Counted from the stretch's first letter, positions 36,561-46,372 are shown. The stretch: DNA of 64,000 nt from Bacillota bacterium (GCA_017889635.1 JAGGAC010000006.1:1-64000); one strand, 5' to 3'. Numbers and translations are program-made. Notes: generated from the sequence alone by a model not told the origin.

Positions 36561-37526
36561 ATGGATAGAGAGTTAGCTTTAGAATTTGTTCGGGTAACCG
36601 AAGCGGCAGCTATTGCCAGTGGCCGGTGGATGGGAACGGGAGATAAGATTGCTGCCGACCAGGCTGCAGTTGATGCTATGCGGAGCGCCTTTGATTCTGT
36701 GAATATAAGTGGTACAGTGGTCATTGGCGAGGGCGAAATGGATGAAGCCCCGATGCTTTACATTGGTGAAAAGGTAGGGGCAGGCGGTCTGGATGTGGAT
36801 ATTGCTGTTGACCCTCTGGAAGGCACTAATCTTGTGGCGAAGGGACTTCCGGGATCGATTGCGGTAATTGCTATTGCGCCTGGCGGCGGACTGTTGCATG
36901 CTCCTGACATGTATATGGACAAAATTGCGGTAGGCCCTAAAGCGGCCGGAAAGATTAACATCGACGCCCCAGTAATTGAAAATCTGAAGGCTGTGGCTTC
37001 GGCCTATGAGCGTAAGGTGGAAGAACTAGTTGTGGTCATCCTGGATCGGCCTCGGCATGAAGGGATTATTAATGAAGTACGTAACGCTGGAGCTAGAATC
37101 AGGCTGATATCTGATGGTGATGTATCACCAGCAATTAATGCCGCTGTTGAGGGAACGGGAATTCACATGCTTCTAGGTATTGGCGGAGCGCCGGAAGGGG
37201 TTATTACTGCCGCTGCATTGAAATGTCTGGGTGGAGATATGCAGGCTAGACTATATCCTGAGAATGACGCGGAAATAGAGCGGGCCAAGGCTATGGGCAT
37301 TTCGGATATCAATAAGGTGTTGACTATTGATGATCTTGTGCATGGTGAAGATGTTATGTTTGCTGCCACCGCCATTACTGATTGCGATTTATTGCGCGGA
37401 GTTAACTATTTTGGCGGCGGTGCTCGGACTCACTCCCTTGTAATGAGGTATAAAACTGGCACAGTACGTTTTGTGGACGCTATTCATACCTTACAGCGCA
37501 AACCATTATTTATTCATCGGTCATAA
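36561..37526 (+). CDS. glpX: fructose-1,6-bisphosphatase class II (GlpX)
   Basis: The 321-residue enzyme starts MDRELALEFVRVTEAAA and contains the metal and phosphate motifs GEGEMDEAPMLYIGE, VDPLEGTN, and GIGGAPEGVI. It hydrolyses fructose 1,6-bisphosphate in gluconeogenesis. The ATG at 36561 follows GGGGAG; the longer frame from 36510 lacks homology. Confidence 0.95.
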   Translation: MDRELALEFVRVTEAAAIASGRWMGTGDKIAADQAAVDAMRSAFDSVNISGTVVIGEGEMDEAPMLYIGEKVGAGGLDVDIAVDPLEGTNLVAKGLPGSIAVIAIAPGGGLLHAPDMYMDKIAVGPKAAGKINIDAPVIENLKAVASAYERKVEELVVVILDRPRHEGIINEVRNAGARIRLISDGDVSPAINAAVEGTGIHMLLGIGGAPEGVITAAALKCLGGDMQARLYPENDAEIERAKAMGISDINKVLTIDDLVHGEDVMFAATAITDCDLLRGVNYFGGGARTHSLVMRYKTGTVRFVDAIHTLQRKPLFIHRS

Positions 37527-37531
37527 TAACT

Positions 37532-37583
37532 TAGTATATAAAAACAGCCTTCTGCTTTTGCAGGAGGCTGTTTTTATATACTA
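37532..37583. terminator. strong terminator after glpX
   Basis: Arms of 24 bases (37532-37555 with 37560-37583) pair with a single G-T pair around TTTT. The outer part is A/T-rich on both sides. Confidence 0.85.
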
Positions 37584-37618
37584 GGCATGGTCGTTGAGGG
37601 AGTTAATAGGCGATGGTT

Positions 37619-37647
37619 GTATAGAAGGTATAGGTGCTGGTGAAAAC
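37619..37647 (+). promoter_or_regulatory. sigma-F-like promoter
   Basis: GTATA (37619-37623), a 15-bp spacer, then GGTGAAAAC (37639-37647) fit the sigma-F consensus (GYATA; GGnrAnAnT) with one mismatch. It precedes the PrsW-like gene and fin. fin is a sigma-F gene in Bacillus. Confidence 0.45.
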
Positions 37648-37693
37648 GGTAATAATAGAGGTAGCAAAGTAACCATAATGGGTCGAGGTGATT

Positions 37694-38086
37694 ATGGCTT
37701 ATGTCATTGCTGGCCTGATGGCGGCGTTAAGTTTTCTATTAAATCGCGCTATGCTCCAGTATGTAGGGGCTGAAGCCATAGTTACTTATGGTCCGGCAAT
37801 GGAAGAAGGGGCCAAGACGGTACTTGCTTATTGCCTTGGAGCTGATATTCTTCTTACACATGTTACCTTTGGGGTTATCGAGGCGACATATGATATTGTT
37901 ACCGCAAGATACAAAGCAGTGGCGGCGATATTGAGTGTTGGTGGGCATGGTTTATTTGGCTTTATCACAATTTGGGGGTTGGCATTGACAGGTAATATTG
38001 TTTTTTCGTTGGCTGTGCCAATTGCTGCACATTGGGCATGGAATATTACGGTTATTAGGCTTTTACATAGAAAGGATAGTTTATGA
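37694..38086 (+). CDS. small PrsW-like intramembrane protease candidate
   Basis: The 130-residue protein has about four membrane helices. The motifs EEGAK, HVTFGVIEATYD, GGHGLFG and AAHWAWN match in order the conserved Glu-Glu, His/Glu, His and His-x-x-x-Asn positions of the PrsW/CPBP-type metal-dependent intramembrane proteases. It is much shorter than PrsW. Its stop overlaps the fin start as ATGA, so the two are coupled. A role in forespore regulation is inferred from this position only. Confidence 0.55.
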   Translation: MAYVIAGLMAALSFLLNRAMLQYVGAEAIVTYGPAMEEGAKTVLAYCLGADILLTHVTFGVIEATYDIVTARYKAVAAILSVGGHGLFGFITIWGLALTGNIVFSLAVPIAAHWAWNITVIRLLHRKDSL

Positions 38087-38319
38087 AAATTTATTATACT
38101 TGCGATTGCTGCGGTGAAGCATTTGATGTATTGGAAGTCGAAAATATTGATGAGAATAAACTTGGGTTTGATTGTCTAAATAGTGATGAACGACGAGACA
38201 TTCTTAAGTATGATGCTTTAACCAACTCTTTGAAGGTATTATCACTGTGTGATGCTTGTATAGAAGAACTTGGTCTAGCTGATGAAAATACGACGATAAA
38301 TTATGGGTTTGTACATTAA
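38083..38319 (+). CDS. fin: anti-sigma-F factor Fin family protein
   Basis: The 78-residue protein has two zinc-binding CxxC pairs (CDCC near residue 7, CDAC near 56) and the Fin core LGFDCLNSDERRDILKYD. Fin (YabK) binds sigma-F in the forespore and helps the switch to sigma-G. Location directly before mfd and spoVT matches Bacillus. Confidence 0.82.
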   Translation: MKIYYTCDCCGEAFDVLEVENIDENKLGFDCLNSDERRDILKYDALTNSLKVLSLCDACIEELGLADENTTINYGFVH

Positions 38320-38506
38320 CCTGGCTCGACGGAGACTGGGTTTTCTAAATTTTCGTTCTATATGATACACAACCAAGTAGAATAAAGCAGAAAAGTGTGT
38401 TACAATGTGAACATCAAAAAAAACAATATTTCACTTTGTAAGTGCCGCAATTGTTTGCTATAAGCGGTAATTATTCAGTCGCTTGACAGTAGGTAGCGAC
38501 TATAAA

Positions 38507-38529
38507 AGGGCTTTACAAAATAAAGCCCT
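38507..38529 (+). terminator. hairpin directly before mfd
   Basis: AGGGCTTTA pairs perfectly with TAAAGCCCT around five bases; TTTGG follows 1-2 bases later. It ends 18 bp before the mfd ATG and may stop fin transcripts or attenuate mfd. Confidence 0.6.
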
Positions 38530-38547
38530 ATTTGGCATGGGGTGTTT

Positions 38548-41500
38548 ATGGAAGATTTATTTAGGCTTAGTAGTCGGGATATTCATTTTGAGCAAGCGGT
38601 GACAGCTTTAGGTTCAAATGATGGACAGAGCTTAGTATATGGGATAACCGGTACGCAAAAGGCAGTTTTATTAGCTGCGGCGTATGCAAGAACACCGAGA
38701 ACGATGGTTGTTGTAAGCTCAGGTAGGGAAGCTCTCGAACATCTTCATAATGATTTGCAAACTCTTTTACCTGAGACGGTTATTATTGAGTTGCCGGCTC
38801 AGGATATTATTACTTTTTCGGTGGCTGCTAAAAGTGTGGAATTGGCTGCTATTCGCATGGACGTACTTAGTCGTTTGGTACGTGGTGAAAAGGTTATAAT
38901 TTTGATGGGAGCGGAGGCAGTATCACAAAAGGTGCTGCCTAAACAAAATTTTATTAATAATCGCCTTACTTTAGTTAATGCTCAGCAAATAGCCCGTGAG
39001 CAATTACTGGCCAGCTTGGTACGGTTTGGTTATGAGCGGGTCGATCAGGTCGAGAGTCGCGGTCAGTTTAGTGTTCGTGGTGGGATTATTGATATTTTTG
39101 CCGTAAACCGGACGTTGCCGCTTAGATTGGAACTCTTTGGCGACGAGATTGATTCGTTACGGGAATTTGATGTTGTGAATCAGCGTTCCAGGGAGAACTT
39201 ACAGCATGCGGATGTTTTGCCGCTGACAGAGCCGGAAGCGATTGGACGGCAACAATCGGTTTTATCTTATTTGCCCAATGGCGCTGTCGTGGTTTTTGAT
39301 GAACCGGCCCGGGTCAGAGAGCAGATTAGTAAACTAGTGAAAGAGAATCCAGAATTAAAACGTCATATAATTGGCTGGTCCGAGCTTGTTCAGGTTGCTT
39401 ATTTGCACAAAATTGTTTATTTGTCGCTGATGCTACAAAGAATTCCTGGCACCGAGTTGGCAGAAGTAATCAGTCTGTCAGCAAAAGGTGTTGCTCCATT
39501 TCACCGTCAGATGGATTTATTATTTGACGAATTGAAGAGTTGGCAAAGCCGGGATTATCATGTTGTAATTTTTATGTCTAGCAAGGAAAAAGCAGCTGCG
39601 CTCCAAAGCAATTTAGCGCAAGAAGGAGTGCGAGCTGTATTTTCTGAGCAATTTGAGGAGATAGCTTTTGGAACTGTGCTAGTAACAGTGGGATTTCTTA
39701 ATGATGGTTTTGAATTTCCGGAAGCTAAGTTTGCGGTAATCAATGAACGGGATATTTTCGGGCGGCAAAAGAGGCAGCGAACGTCTCGGGGAGATCGTGA
39801 GCGTCAGATTACTTATTTTCGTGATATCAATATTGGCGATTATGTTGTGCATCTAACCCATGGTATTGGTAAGTATGTCGGTGTCGAGACACTTGACGTT
39901 GCTGGAGTACATAAAGACTATCTTCTTATCCGTTATGCTGGTGAAGATAAATTGTACGTTCCCACTGACCAGGTGCAATTGCTGCAAAAATATATTGGGG
40001 CTGAGGGTGAGGTGCCCCGTCTTCACCGAATGGGGGGCAGCGACTGGCTTAAGGTAAAAACAAAAGCAAAAGCTGCGGCTACTGATTTGGCCAAGGAGCT
40101 TATTACACTTTATGCCGAGCGGCAGATAACTAAAGGGTATGCTTTTCCACATGATACTCCCTGGCAGCGGGAATTTGAGGACGCTTTTTCTTTTGAAGAG
40201 ACTGCCGACCAGTTAACGGCGGTCACAGAGATAAAGGCTGACATGGAAAGAGATTTGCCGATGGATCGGTTATTGTGTGGTGATGTAGGGTTTGGAAAAA
40301 CCGAAGTGGCGCTTAGGGCGGCGTTTAAAGCTATTATGAGCGGCAAGCAAGTGGCGGTTTTAGTACCGACCACCGTCTTGGCTCAGCAACATTATCAGAC
40401 TTTTACCAGTCGCCTTGAAGGTTTTCTTCCAACTGTAGATGTTATTAGCAGGTTTCGTAGTCCAAAAGAGCAACGGGAAGTGTCTGCTCGGGTAGCTAGC
40501 GGTCAAGTCGATGTTCTTATTGGTACCCATCGGATATTAAACAGTGATATTGTATTTAAAGATTTAGGGCTTTTAATTATTGATGAGGAGCAGCGGTTTG
40601 GCGTAGCCCAAAAAGAGAAACTGAAGGCTTGGCGGGCTAATGTCGATGTGCTGACCCTTACTGCTACGCCAATTCCACGAACGCTTCATATGTCGCTGGT
40701 GGGGCTAAGAGATATGAGCATAATTGAGACCCCACCGGAAGACCGTTTGCCTGTGCAAACCTATGTGGTTGAATACCGTGAGGAAATAATGTGTGACGCT
40801 ATTAGGCGGGAGGTAAAGCGGGGCGGACAAGTTTATTTTGTTTATAACCGAGTTCAGACCATTGATCGAATTGCTGAACATCTGGCCGAACTTATGCCGG
40901 ATCTGAAAATAAAGGTGGCTCACGGGCAGATGCCTGAAGAACTCTTGGAAAGGTCGATGGTTGAATTTTATGAAGGTCATTATGATGTCTTGGTTTGCAC
41001 AAGCATTATTGAAAATGGGTTGGATGTGCCGAACGCTAATACCATTATTGTTTATGATGCCGATAGGTTTGGTTTGTCACAACTTTACCAAATGCGCGGT
41101 CGAGTGGGAAGATCGCCTCGCTTGGCTTACGCATATTTTACGTATCGTCAGGAAAAAGTATTGTCTGAGGTAGCTGAAAAACGACTCCAGGCGATAAAGG
41201 AGTTTGCTGAACTTGGTGCAGGGTTTAAAATTGCTATGCGTGATTTGGAAATAAGAGGAACAGGTAACTTGTTAGGGCCCCAGCAACATGGCCATATTAT
41301 AAATGTTGGATTCGAAATGTATTGTCGACTGCTGGATGAGGCGGTTGAGGAACTGAGAGATGGTAAATCTGTTTCGCCGCCGCCTGAGCCGGTATTAGAA
41401 TTAAATATTGATGCGTATCTTGATGGTGACTATATCGGTGACGCTATGCATAAAATTGAGATATACCAGCGAATAGCTGCTATCCGCAATGAAGAGCATA

Positions 41501-41838
41501 TAAGAGAAATACTGGATGAACTGATTGACCGTTTTGGGGAACCGTCTGGGCCGGTGATGAATCTCTTGACTGTGGCTCGCTATAAAAACTTAATGCGACA
41601 AATCGGGGGACGTTCATTGATTCAACAAAAAGATTATATTGAGATTACTTTTGGTGAACAGCCGAACGTTGATTTAGCAAATTTGCTTAAACTTAAGGAA
41701 AAATACCCGACGAGGATAAGTATTATGCCTGGTCCACCCCAACTTATTAGGCTAAGAACAACTAATTTTGCTGCATCACTTTTTATGTGGATAGCCAATG
41801 TTTTGGCTGCACTGGCTGGTCAAAGAAGCGCTGGATGA
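38548..41838 (+). CDS. mfd: transcription-repair coupling factor
   Basis: The 1096-residue protein has the UvrB-like N-terminal region, the RNA-polymerase-interacting domain (GDYVVHLTHGIGKYVGVE), and the RecG-like translocase with P-loop GDVGFGKTEVALRA, DEEQRFGV and TATPIPRTL, then a TRCF C-terminal domain. It removes stalled RNA polymerase and recruits UvrA. I choose ATG 38548; the GTG at 38542 overlaps the GGGGTG ribosome binding site. No block is missing. Confidence 0.96.
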   Translation: MEDLFRLSSRDIHFEQAVTALGSNDGQSLVYGITGTQKAVLLAAAYARTPRTMVVVSSGREALEHLHNDLQTLLPETVIIELPAQDIITFSVAAKSVELAAIRMDVLSRLVRGEKVIILMGAEAVSQKVLPKQNFINNRLTLVNAQQIAREQLLASLVRFGYERVDQVESRGQFSVRGGIIDIFAVNRTLPLRLELFGDEIDSLREFDVVNQRSRENLQHADVLPLTEPEAIGRQQSVLSYLPNGAVVVFDEPARVREQISKLVKENPELKRHIIGWSELVQVAYLHKIVYLSLMLQRIPGTELAEVISLSAKGVAPFHRQMDLLFDELKSWQSRDYHVVIFMSSKEKAAALQSNLAQEGVRAVFSEQFEEIAFGTVLVTVGFLNDGFEFPEAKFAVINERDIFGRQKRQRTSRGDRERQITYFRDINIGDYVVHLTHGIGKYVGVETLDVAGVHKDYLLIRYAGEDKLYVPTDQVQLLQKYIGAEGEVPRLHRMGGSDWLKVKTKAKAAATDLAKELITLYAERQITKGYAFPHDTPWQREFEDAFSFEETADQLTAVTEIKADMERDLPMDRLLCGDVGFGKTEVALRAAFKAIMSGKQVAVLVPTTVLAQQHYQTFTSRLEGFLPTVDVISRFRSPKEQREVSARVASGQVDVLIGTHRILNSDIVFKDLGLLIIDEEQRFGVAQKEKLKAWRANVDVLTLTATPIPRTLHMSLVGLRDMSIIETPPEDRLPVQTYVVEYREEIMCDAIRREVKRGGQVYFVYNRVQTIDRIAEHLAELMPDLKIKVAHGQMPEELLERSMVEFYEGHYDVLVCTSIIENGLDVPNANTIIVYDADRFGLSQLYQMRGRVGRSPRLAYAYFTYRQEKVLSEVAEKRLQAIKEFAELGAGFKIAMRDLEIRGTGNLLGPQQHGHIINVGFEMYCRLLDEAVEELRDGKSVSPPPEPVLELNIDAYLDGDYIGDAMHKIEIYQRIAAIRNEEHIREILDELIDRFGEPSGPVMNLLTVARYKNLMRQIGGRSLIQQKDYIEITFGEQPNVDLANLLKLKEKYPTRISIMPGPPQLIRLRTTNFAASLFMWIANVLAALAGQRSAG

Positions 41839-41866
41839 CAATTCCTTTTGGCGACTGCCTGCAGCA

Positions 41867-41897
41867 TGAATAAAAGGGCATTGCCGGATATATACTA
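41867..41897 (+). promoter_or_regulatory. sigma-G-like promoter of spoVT
   Basis: TGAATA (41867-41872) and TATACTA (41891-41897) are spaced by 18 bp. They match sigma-G elements (GHATR; CATWHTA) with one mismatch. spoVT is sigma-G dependent in Bacillus. Confidence 0.55.
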
Positions 41898-41940
41898 TCA
41901 CTGAAGAAATGTCAGAAACTGTTGAAAAGGGGGGATACTG

Positions 41941-42507
41941 GTGAAAGCGACTGGTATAGTTAGAAGGATTGATGATTTAGGAAGAGTAGTCATACCGAAA
42001 GAGATTCGACGTACTTTGCGGATTCGCGAAGGGGACCCGTTGGAGATATATGTAGATCGCGAGGGCGAGGTGATTCTGAAGAAGTACTCCCCGGTCGGAG
42101 AACTGGGAGACTTTGCTAAAGAGTATGCTGATTCGTTGTATGAGGCAATAGGCCATGTAATATTGATTGCTGACCGGGATAATGTGGTAGCAGTCGCTGG
42201 TGCTTCAAAAAAGGAATTCTTGGGTAAGTCTTTAGGGCCAGCCGTAGAAAAGGTAATGGAAGAGCGAAAAACGGCCCTAATTAATAACCCTGGTGAATAC
42301 AAACATTGCAAGGGATGTGCTGCGGACTGCGATGAGGATGAACCATGTAAATTCACCGCGGAAGTAATTTCACCGATTATTGTGGAAGGAGACGCGATCG
42401 GAGCGGTCATTATTTGCTCAAAAGAATCGGGAGCTCAAATGGGTGATATGGAAGTCAAATTAGCTGAAACCGCTGCAGGATTCCTTGCCAAGCAAATGTC
42501 TCAATAG
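41941..42507 (+). CDS. spoVT: stage V sporulation protein T
   Basis: The 188-residue regulator has an N-terminal AbrB swapped-hairpin DNA-binding domain (KATGIVRRIDDLGRVVIPKE) and a C-terminal GAF-like domain. The start is a GTG behind a G-rich ribosome binding site. It modulates sigma-G genes in the forespore. A CKGC-AADC segment in the GAF domain adds four cysteines. Confidence 0.95.
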   Translation: MKATGIVRRIDDLGRVVIPKEIRRTLRIREGDPLEIYVDREGEVILKKYSPVGELGDFAKEYADSLYEAIGHVILIADRDNVVAVAGASKKEFLGKSLGPAVEKVMEERKTALINNPGEYKHCKGCAADCDEDEPCKFTAEVISPIIVEGDAIGAVIICSKESGAQMGDMEVKLAETAAGFLAKQMSQ

Positions 42508-42516
42508 CATTCATAT

Positions 42517-42544
42517 AAAGTAGCGGAGCTTAGTTCGCTACTTT
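42517..42544 (+). terminator. terminator of spoVT
   Basis: AAAGTAGCG pairs with CGCTACTTT, followed by TTTT. Confidence 0.85.
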
Positions 42545-42595
42545 TTTATTAACCGTACAGGAAGTAGCTTGTTTGACATATGTTTCGCACTAATG

Positions 42596-42625
42596 GACTT
42601 GGCTTCAAGCCAAGTCTGTTTTTAT
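42596..42625 (+). terminator. second hairpin terminator after spoVT
   Basis: GACTTGGCTT (42596-42605) pairs with AAGCCAAGTC (42607-42616), followed by TGTTTTTA. It insulates the flippase gene from spoVT. Confidence 0.75.
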
Positions 42626-42751
42626 TCTTATAGTAACATTTCTGGAAGGTGTTTTAAGTGTTAGCATATTTTGTTATAATATAATGTGCACTTTAGTCGG
42701 AGTAATTATGCAGTTTTGGCCGAAGCTAACAGCACTATGAGCTAACAAAGA

Positions 42752-44374
42752 ATGAGAGGACTGACTATAAGATTGAGCAAAGACACATTTTTAAAGGGCG
42801 CATTGATATTAACGGTAGCCGGTATAGTAGTAAAATTGATCGGTTCAGTGAACCGGATATTGTTGTCCCGGCTTTTAGGTGGGGAAGGTATTGGTCTTTA
42901 TCAGATGGCCTACCCGATTTATCTTTTGGCGCTTAGTATTTCTTCGGCCGGAATTCCTGTGGCTATATCAATTATTGTGGCGGAAAAGGTAGCATTAGGA
43001 GACTATCGAGGTGCAAGCCGGGTGTTTCGGATTTCCTTGGCAGTATTGGCTGTCACCGGTTTGGTCTTTACCTTTTTACTATATTTCGGGGCTGGATGGC
43101 TTATTGACGCTCATTTCGTTCGGGATCCTAGAGCGTATTACGCTATTGCTGTGCTTGCACCAGCTATTTTCTTTGTAACAATATTATCGAGTTACCGTGG
43201 TTACTTCCAGGGGATGCAAAGGATGACTCCTACTGCAGTTTCGCAGATTGTGGAGCAATTTTTCCGGGTTGTTACGATGATTTTGTTTGCATATCTTTTA
43301 ATGCCTCACGGCATTGAGTTTGCCGCGGCCGGAGCTAGTTTCGGGGCAGCGCCTGGAGCGGCGGCTGGACTTTTAGTACTGATTTATTTTTATTGGCGCG
43401 AGAAGGCTAGTTTTAGGCACCGGATGGATAGCCAGCAGCTTTTAAGTCAGGAATCTGGCGTGAGCATAATAAGTCGCATTGTTAAGCTCGCACTGCCGGT
43501 TTCATTGGCTAATATTATGTTACCGGTGGTATCGAGCATAGACCTTTTTATTGTTCCAGCCAGACTGGAGGTTGCCGGGTACAGTGTGGAACAGGCCACA
43601 GAGCTTTTCGGCTATTTAACAGGTATGGCTGTGCCGCTGGTAAACTTGCCTACCATTCTGACGGCTTCTTTGGCAGCAAGCCTAGTTCCGGCGGTATCGG
43701 AAGCATTTACGCTTAATAACCCGGAGCAAGTATTACAACGAACAAAAACTGCAATGCGTATATCGAACCTAATTACAATTCCCGCTTTTGTTGGCATATT
43801 ACTATTAGCTGAACCGATCTCATTGATGCTTTATAGTACACCAAATGCAGGAACTTCAATTGCCGTTATGTCAATCGGCGTTTTCCTTTTAGGCATTCAC
43901 CAAGTTACGACAGGAGTTCTTCAGGGATTGGGGCGTACGACTATACCGGTTGTTAATATGGCTGTTTCTGCAGGAGTAAAGATTGTCATGAGTTGGGTAT
44001 TAACTGCTATACCATGGTTTGGCATTAAAGGAGCAGCTTGGGCTACAAATGCTGATTTTGGAGTGGCTGCGCTCTTGAATATGTATTTTGTTTATCGTTA
44101 TGTTGGTTTTGCTCTGGATATTAAAGATTTGTTCAGGGCTGCTTTAGCTGCAGCGGTAATGGGTGGAGCAGTGCTCTTAACCTATGATGTAGTTATGACT
44201 AAACTACTTCATAACAGCGTTGCGACTCTTCTTGCCATTACTGTTGGCGGAGTGGTGTATGGATTTGTTTTGCTCTTGTTGGGCGGGGTTAGCAAACGTG
44301 ATATTGAACGTATTCCACGCGTAGGTGGGATGGCCGCGAAAATACTGCGGTCTTTGGGACTATTGAGGAGGTAA
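42752..44374 (+). CDS. MATE/MVF-type polysaccharide or lipid II flippase (YabM/SpoVB-like)
   Basis: The 540-residue protein has 14 predicted membrane helices and begins KDTFLKGALILTVAGIVVKLIGSVNRILLSRLLG, as in SpoVB and YabM. Such proteins move lipid-linked wall precursors; SpoVB acts in spore cortex synthesis. It lies between spoVT and mazG, as yabM does in Bacillus. A TTG at 42773 is an alternative start closer to the family N-terminus. Confidence 0.88.
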   Translation: MRGLTIRLSKDTFLKGALILTVAGIVVKLIGSVNRILLSRLLGGEGIGLYQMAYPIYLLALSISSAGIPVAISIIVAEKVALGDYRGASRVFRISLAVLAVTGLVFTFLLYFGAGWLIDAHFVRDPRAYYAIAVLAPAIFFVTILSSYRGYFQGMQRMTPTAVSQIVEQFFRVVTMILFAYLLMPHGIEFAAAGASFGAAPGAAAGLLVLIYFYWREKASFRHRMDSQQLLSQESGVSIISRIVKLALPVSLANIMLPVVSSIDLFIVPARLEVAGYSVEQATELFGYLTGMAVPLVNLPTILTASLAASLVPAVSEAFTLNNPEQVLQRTKTAMRISNLITIPAFVGILLLAEPISLMLYSTPNAGTSIAVMSIGVFLLGIHQVTTGVLQGLGRTTIPVVNMAVSAGVKIVMSWVLTAIPWFGIKGAAWATNADFGVAALLNMYFVYRYVGFALDIKDLFRAALAAAVMGGAVLLTYDVVMTKLLHNSVATLLAITVGGVVYGFVLLLLGGVSKRDIERIPRVGGMAAKILRSLGLLRR

Positions 44375-44378
44375 ACAA

Positions 44379-45857
44379 TTGGCTGAGATTATTATCGTTG
44401 GCCTAGGGCCTGGGGACTTCAAATTTATAACGTTGGAGACCTTTGAGCTTATACAAAAAGCGCCGAGGTTACTTCTACGTACAGCGAAGCATCCGGCGGT
44501 GGCTGGGCTTCAGGCAAGAGGAATATCCTTTGCGAGTTATGATGAACTGTATGAAAAGCATGCTACTTTTGAAGAGGTTTATCAGGCTATAGCTAGAGAT
44601 TGTGTTGATCAGGCAAGGCGGGAAGGCAGTGTCGTTTATGCAGTTCCTGGCAGTCCGGCTGTTGCAGAACAGTCCGTGGCGCTTATACGGGAATTGGGGG
44701 TAACCGAAGGTCTGGAAGTCAAAGTTTTGCCAGGAATGAGTTTTCTTGACTTACTTTATGTACGGCTCAGTGCAGATCCGGTTGAAGGCATTACTGTGGT
44801 CGACGCGAATGATATTTCTAGGCTCCCGCAAGAACTTGATACTGCATTGGTTATTACACAAGTGTATAATCGTCAGGTGGCGTCAGATACAAAACTTAGT
44901 TTGATGGATTATTATCCTGATGATTTTAAAATAACTGTTGTACACAACTTGGGTCTTGCTGATGAATCGATCATAACGATGCCGTTATTTGAGATGGACA
45001 GGCTTACTGCTATTGATCATCTTACCAGTGTTTATGTTCCATGCCGTCCTCGCCGCCAGCATTCTTTTACCTTGAAACCGGTAATAGATGTAATGGCTAA
45101 GCTTCGTTCTCCCAGCGGTTGCATATGGGATATAGAACAAACTCATCTTAGTCTTCGCCGCTACTTTGTTGAAGAGGTATATGAAGTATTGGAAGCTATT
45201 GAGCTTGCTGATAAGGACAAACTGTGCGAGGAACTGGGAGATGTTTTATTGCAGGTAGTATTTCATTCCAGGGTGGCAGAGGAGTACGGCGAGTTTAGTA
45301 TGCAGGATGTGATTGATGGCGTTACCGCTAAGCTTATTCGGCGTCATCCTCATGTTTTTGGCGATATTACTGTAGCGGATGCTGCTGAAGTTGTTGTGAA
45401 CTGGGACAAGATAAAGGGCCAGGAAAAAAGCGGTGAACGGCCACGAGTATTGGATGGTGTACCAAAAGGTTTGCCAAGTCTGATGCGGGCGTGTAAACTT
45501 CAAGCGAAAGCAGCTAAAAAGGGGTTTGATTGGAATAGTATCGACCCTGTATGGGAAAAAATACAGGAAGAACTGAATGAATTAAAGGAGGTAGCAGGTA
45601 AAGATGGGGCTGCCGCCGAAGAAGAACTTGGGGATGTACTTTTCAGTGTGGTTAATCTGGCCCGGTTTTTGAATTTAGAAGCCGAGACGGCGCTTAATGC
45701 TACAAATAATAAGTTTGTTCGTCGCTTTGGCTATATTGAAGACCAAGTTAAGCTAGCGGGGCTCTCGTGGGAAAATATGTCTTTAAAACAACTTGACTTT
45801 TTTTGGAATAAGGCCAAAGAGGATGAAAAAATGTTCAAAAGTAAACAAAATCAGTAG
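44379..45857 (+). CDS. mazG: MazG pyrophosphohydrolase fused to tetrapyrrole methylase-like domain (YabN)
   Basis: The 492-residue protein has an N-terminal SAM-dependent methylase-like domain (IIIVGLGPGDFKFIT, YAVPGSPAVAEQSV) and two MazG units. The first MazG unit has EEVYEVLEAIE and CEELGDVLLQVVFHS; the second has EEELGDVLFSVVNLAR. MazG hydrolyses nucleoside triphosphates to monophosphates. The start is a TTG with GAGGAGG upstream, five bases after the flippase stop. Confidence 0.93.
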   Translation: MAEIIIVGLGPGDFKFITLETFELIQKAPRLLLRTAKHPAVAGLQARGISFASYDELYEKHATFEEVYQAIARDCVDQARREGSVVYAVPGSPAVAEQSVALIRELGVTEGLEVKVLPGMSFLDLLYVRLSADPVEGITVVDANDISRLPQELDTALVITQVYNRQVASDTKLSLMDYYPDDFKITVVHNLGLADESIITMPLFEMDRLTAIDHLTSVYVPCRPRRQHSFTLKPVIDVMAKLRSPSGCIWDIEQTHLSLRRYFVEEVYEVLEAIELADKDKLCEELGDVLLQVVFHSRVAEEYGEFSMQDVIDGVTAKLIRRHPHVFGDITVADAAEVVVNWDKIKGQEKSGERPRVLDGVPKGLPSLMRACKLQAKAAKKGFDWNSIDPVWEKIQEELNELKEVAGKDGAAAEEELGDVLFSVVNLARFLNLEAETALNATNNKFVRRFGYIEDQVKLAGLSWENMSLKQLDFFWNKAKEDEKMFKSKQNQ

Positions 45858-45947
45858 TTTTTGACAATATTTTTGAGTACAAGAAGGAATAAATCGAACA
45901 GTAGCGAATAATGCTAAAAGTAACCAAATAACAAGGGGGAAGAATTA

Positions 45948-46223
45948 GTGAATAAGACTGAATTGGTTGCTAGCGTTGCCGATAAGGCAGGCATAACCAA
46001 AAAAGATGCCGAGAAGGCGATTAACGCTTTGTTTACCAGTGTGGAAGAAGCTCTTGCCCAAAAGGATAAAGTTCAAATCATTGGCTTTGGTACTTTCGAG
46101 GTTAAAGAACGGCAAGCTCGCAAGGGGCGTAATCCGCAAACCGGAAAAGAAATCACTATTGCAGCATCGTCAACCCCGGTATTTAAAGCAGGCAAAGGTC
46201 TTAAAGACAGCGTAAACAAATAA
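45948..46223 (+). CDS. hup: HU-family DNA-binding protein
   Basis: The 91-residue histone-like protein starts [15 protein letters not shown] and has the DNA-arm sequence [13 protein letters not shown]. It bends and compacts DNA. The start is a GTG behind AAGGGGGA. A strong terminator follows. Confidence 0.96.
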   Translation: MNKTELVASVADKAGITKKDAEKAINALFTSVEEALAQKDKVQIIGFGTFEVKERQARKGRNPQTGKEITIAASSTPVFKAGKGLKDSVNK

Positions 46224-46230
46224 TAAATAT

Positions 46231-46259
46231 ATAAAAACCGGGGTAATCCCGGTTTTTAT
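46231..46259 (+). terminator. terminator of hup
   Basis: ATAAAAACCGGG pairs with CCCGGTTTTTAT around GTAAT. Confidence 0.88.
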
Positions 46260-46372
46260 TTACCTGTTAAAATGAGGGACGTAATTAATCTGCTGCTAGA
46301 CTTTTATAGTCGGTGAGGGATTTTTTGAGATTAAATTTCTAATCTGTGCATTAATCCGGCGGAGGTTTGTTT

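Noticed and set aside
38483-38506. TTGACA and TATAAA as mfd promoter
   Set aside because: The spacing is only 12 bp, too short for a sigma-A promoter.
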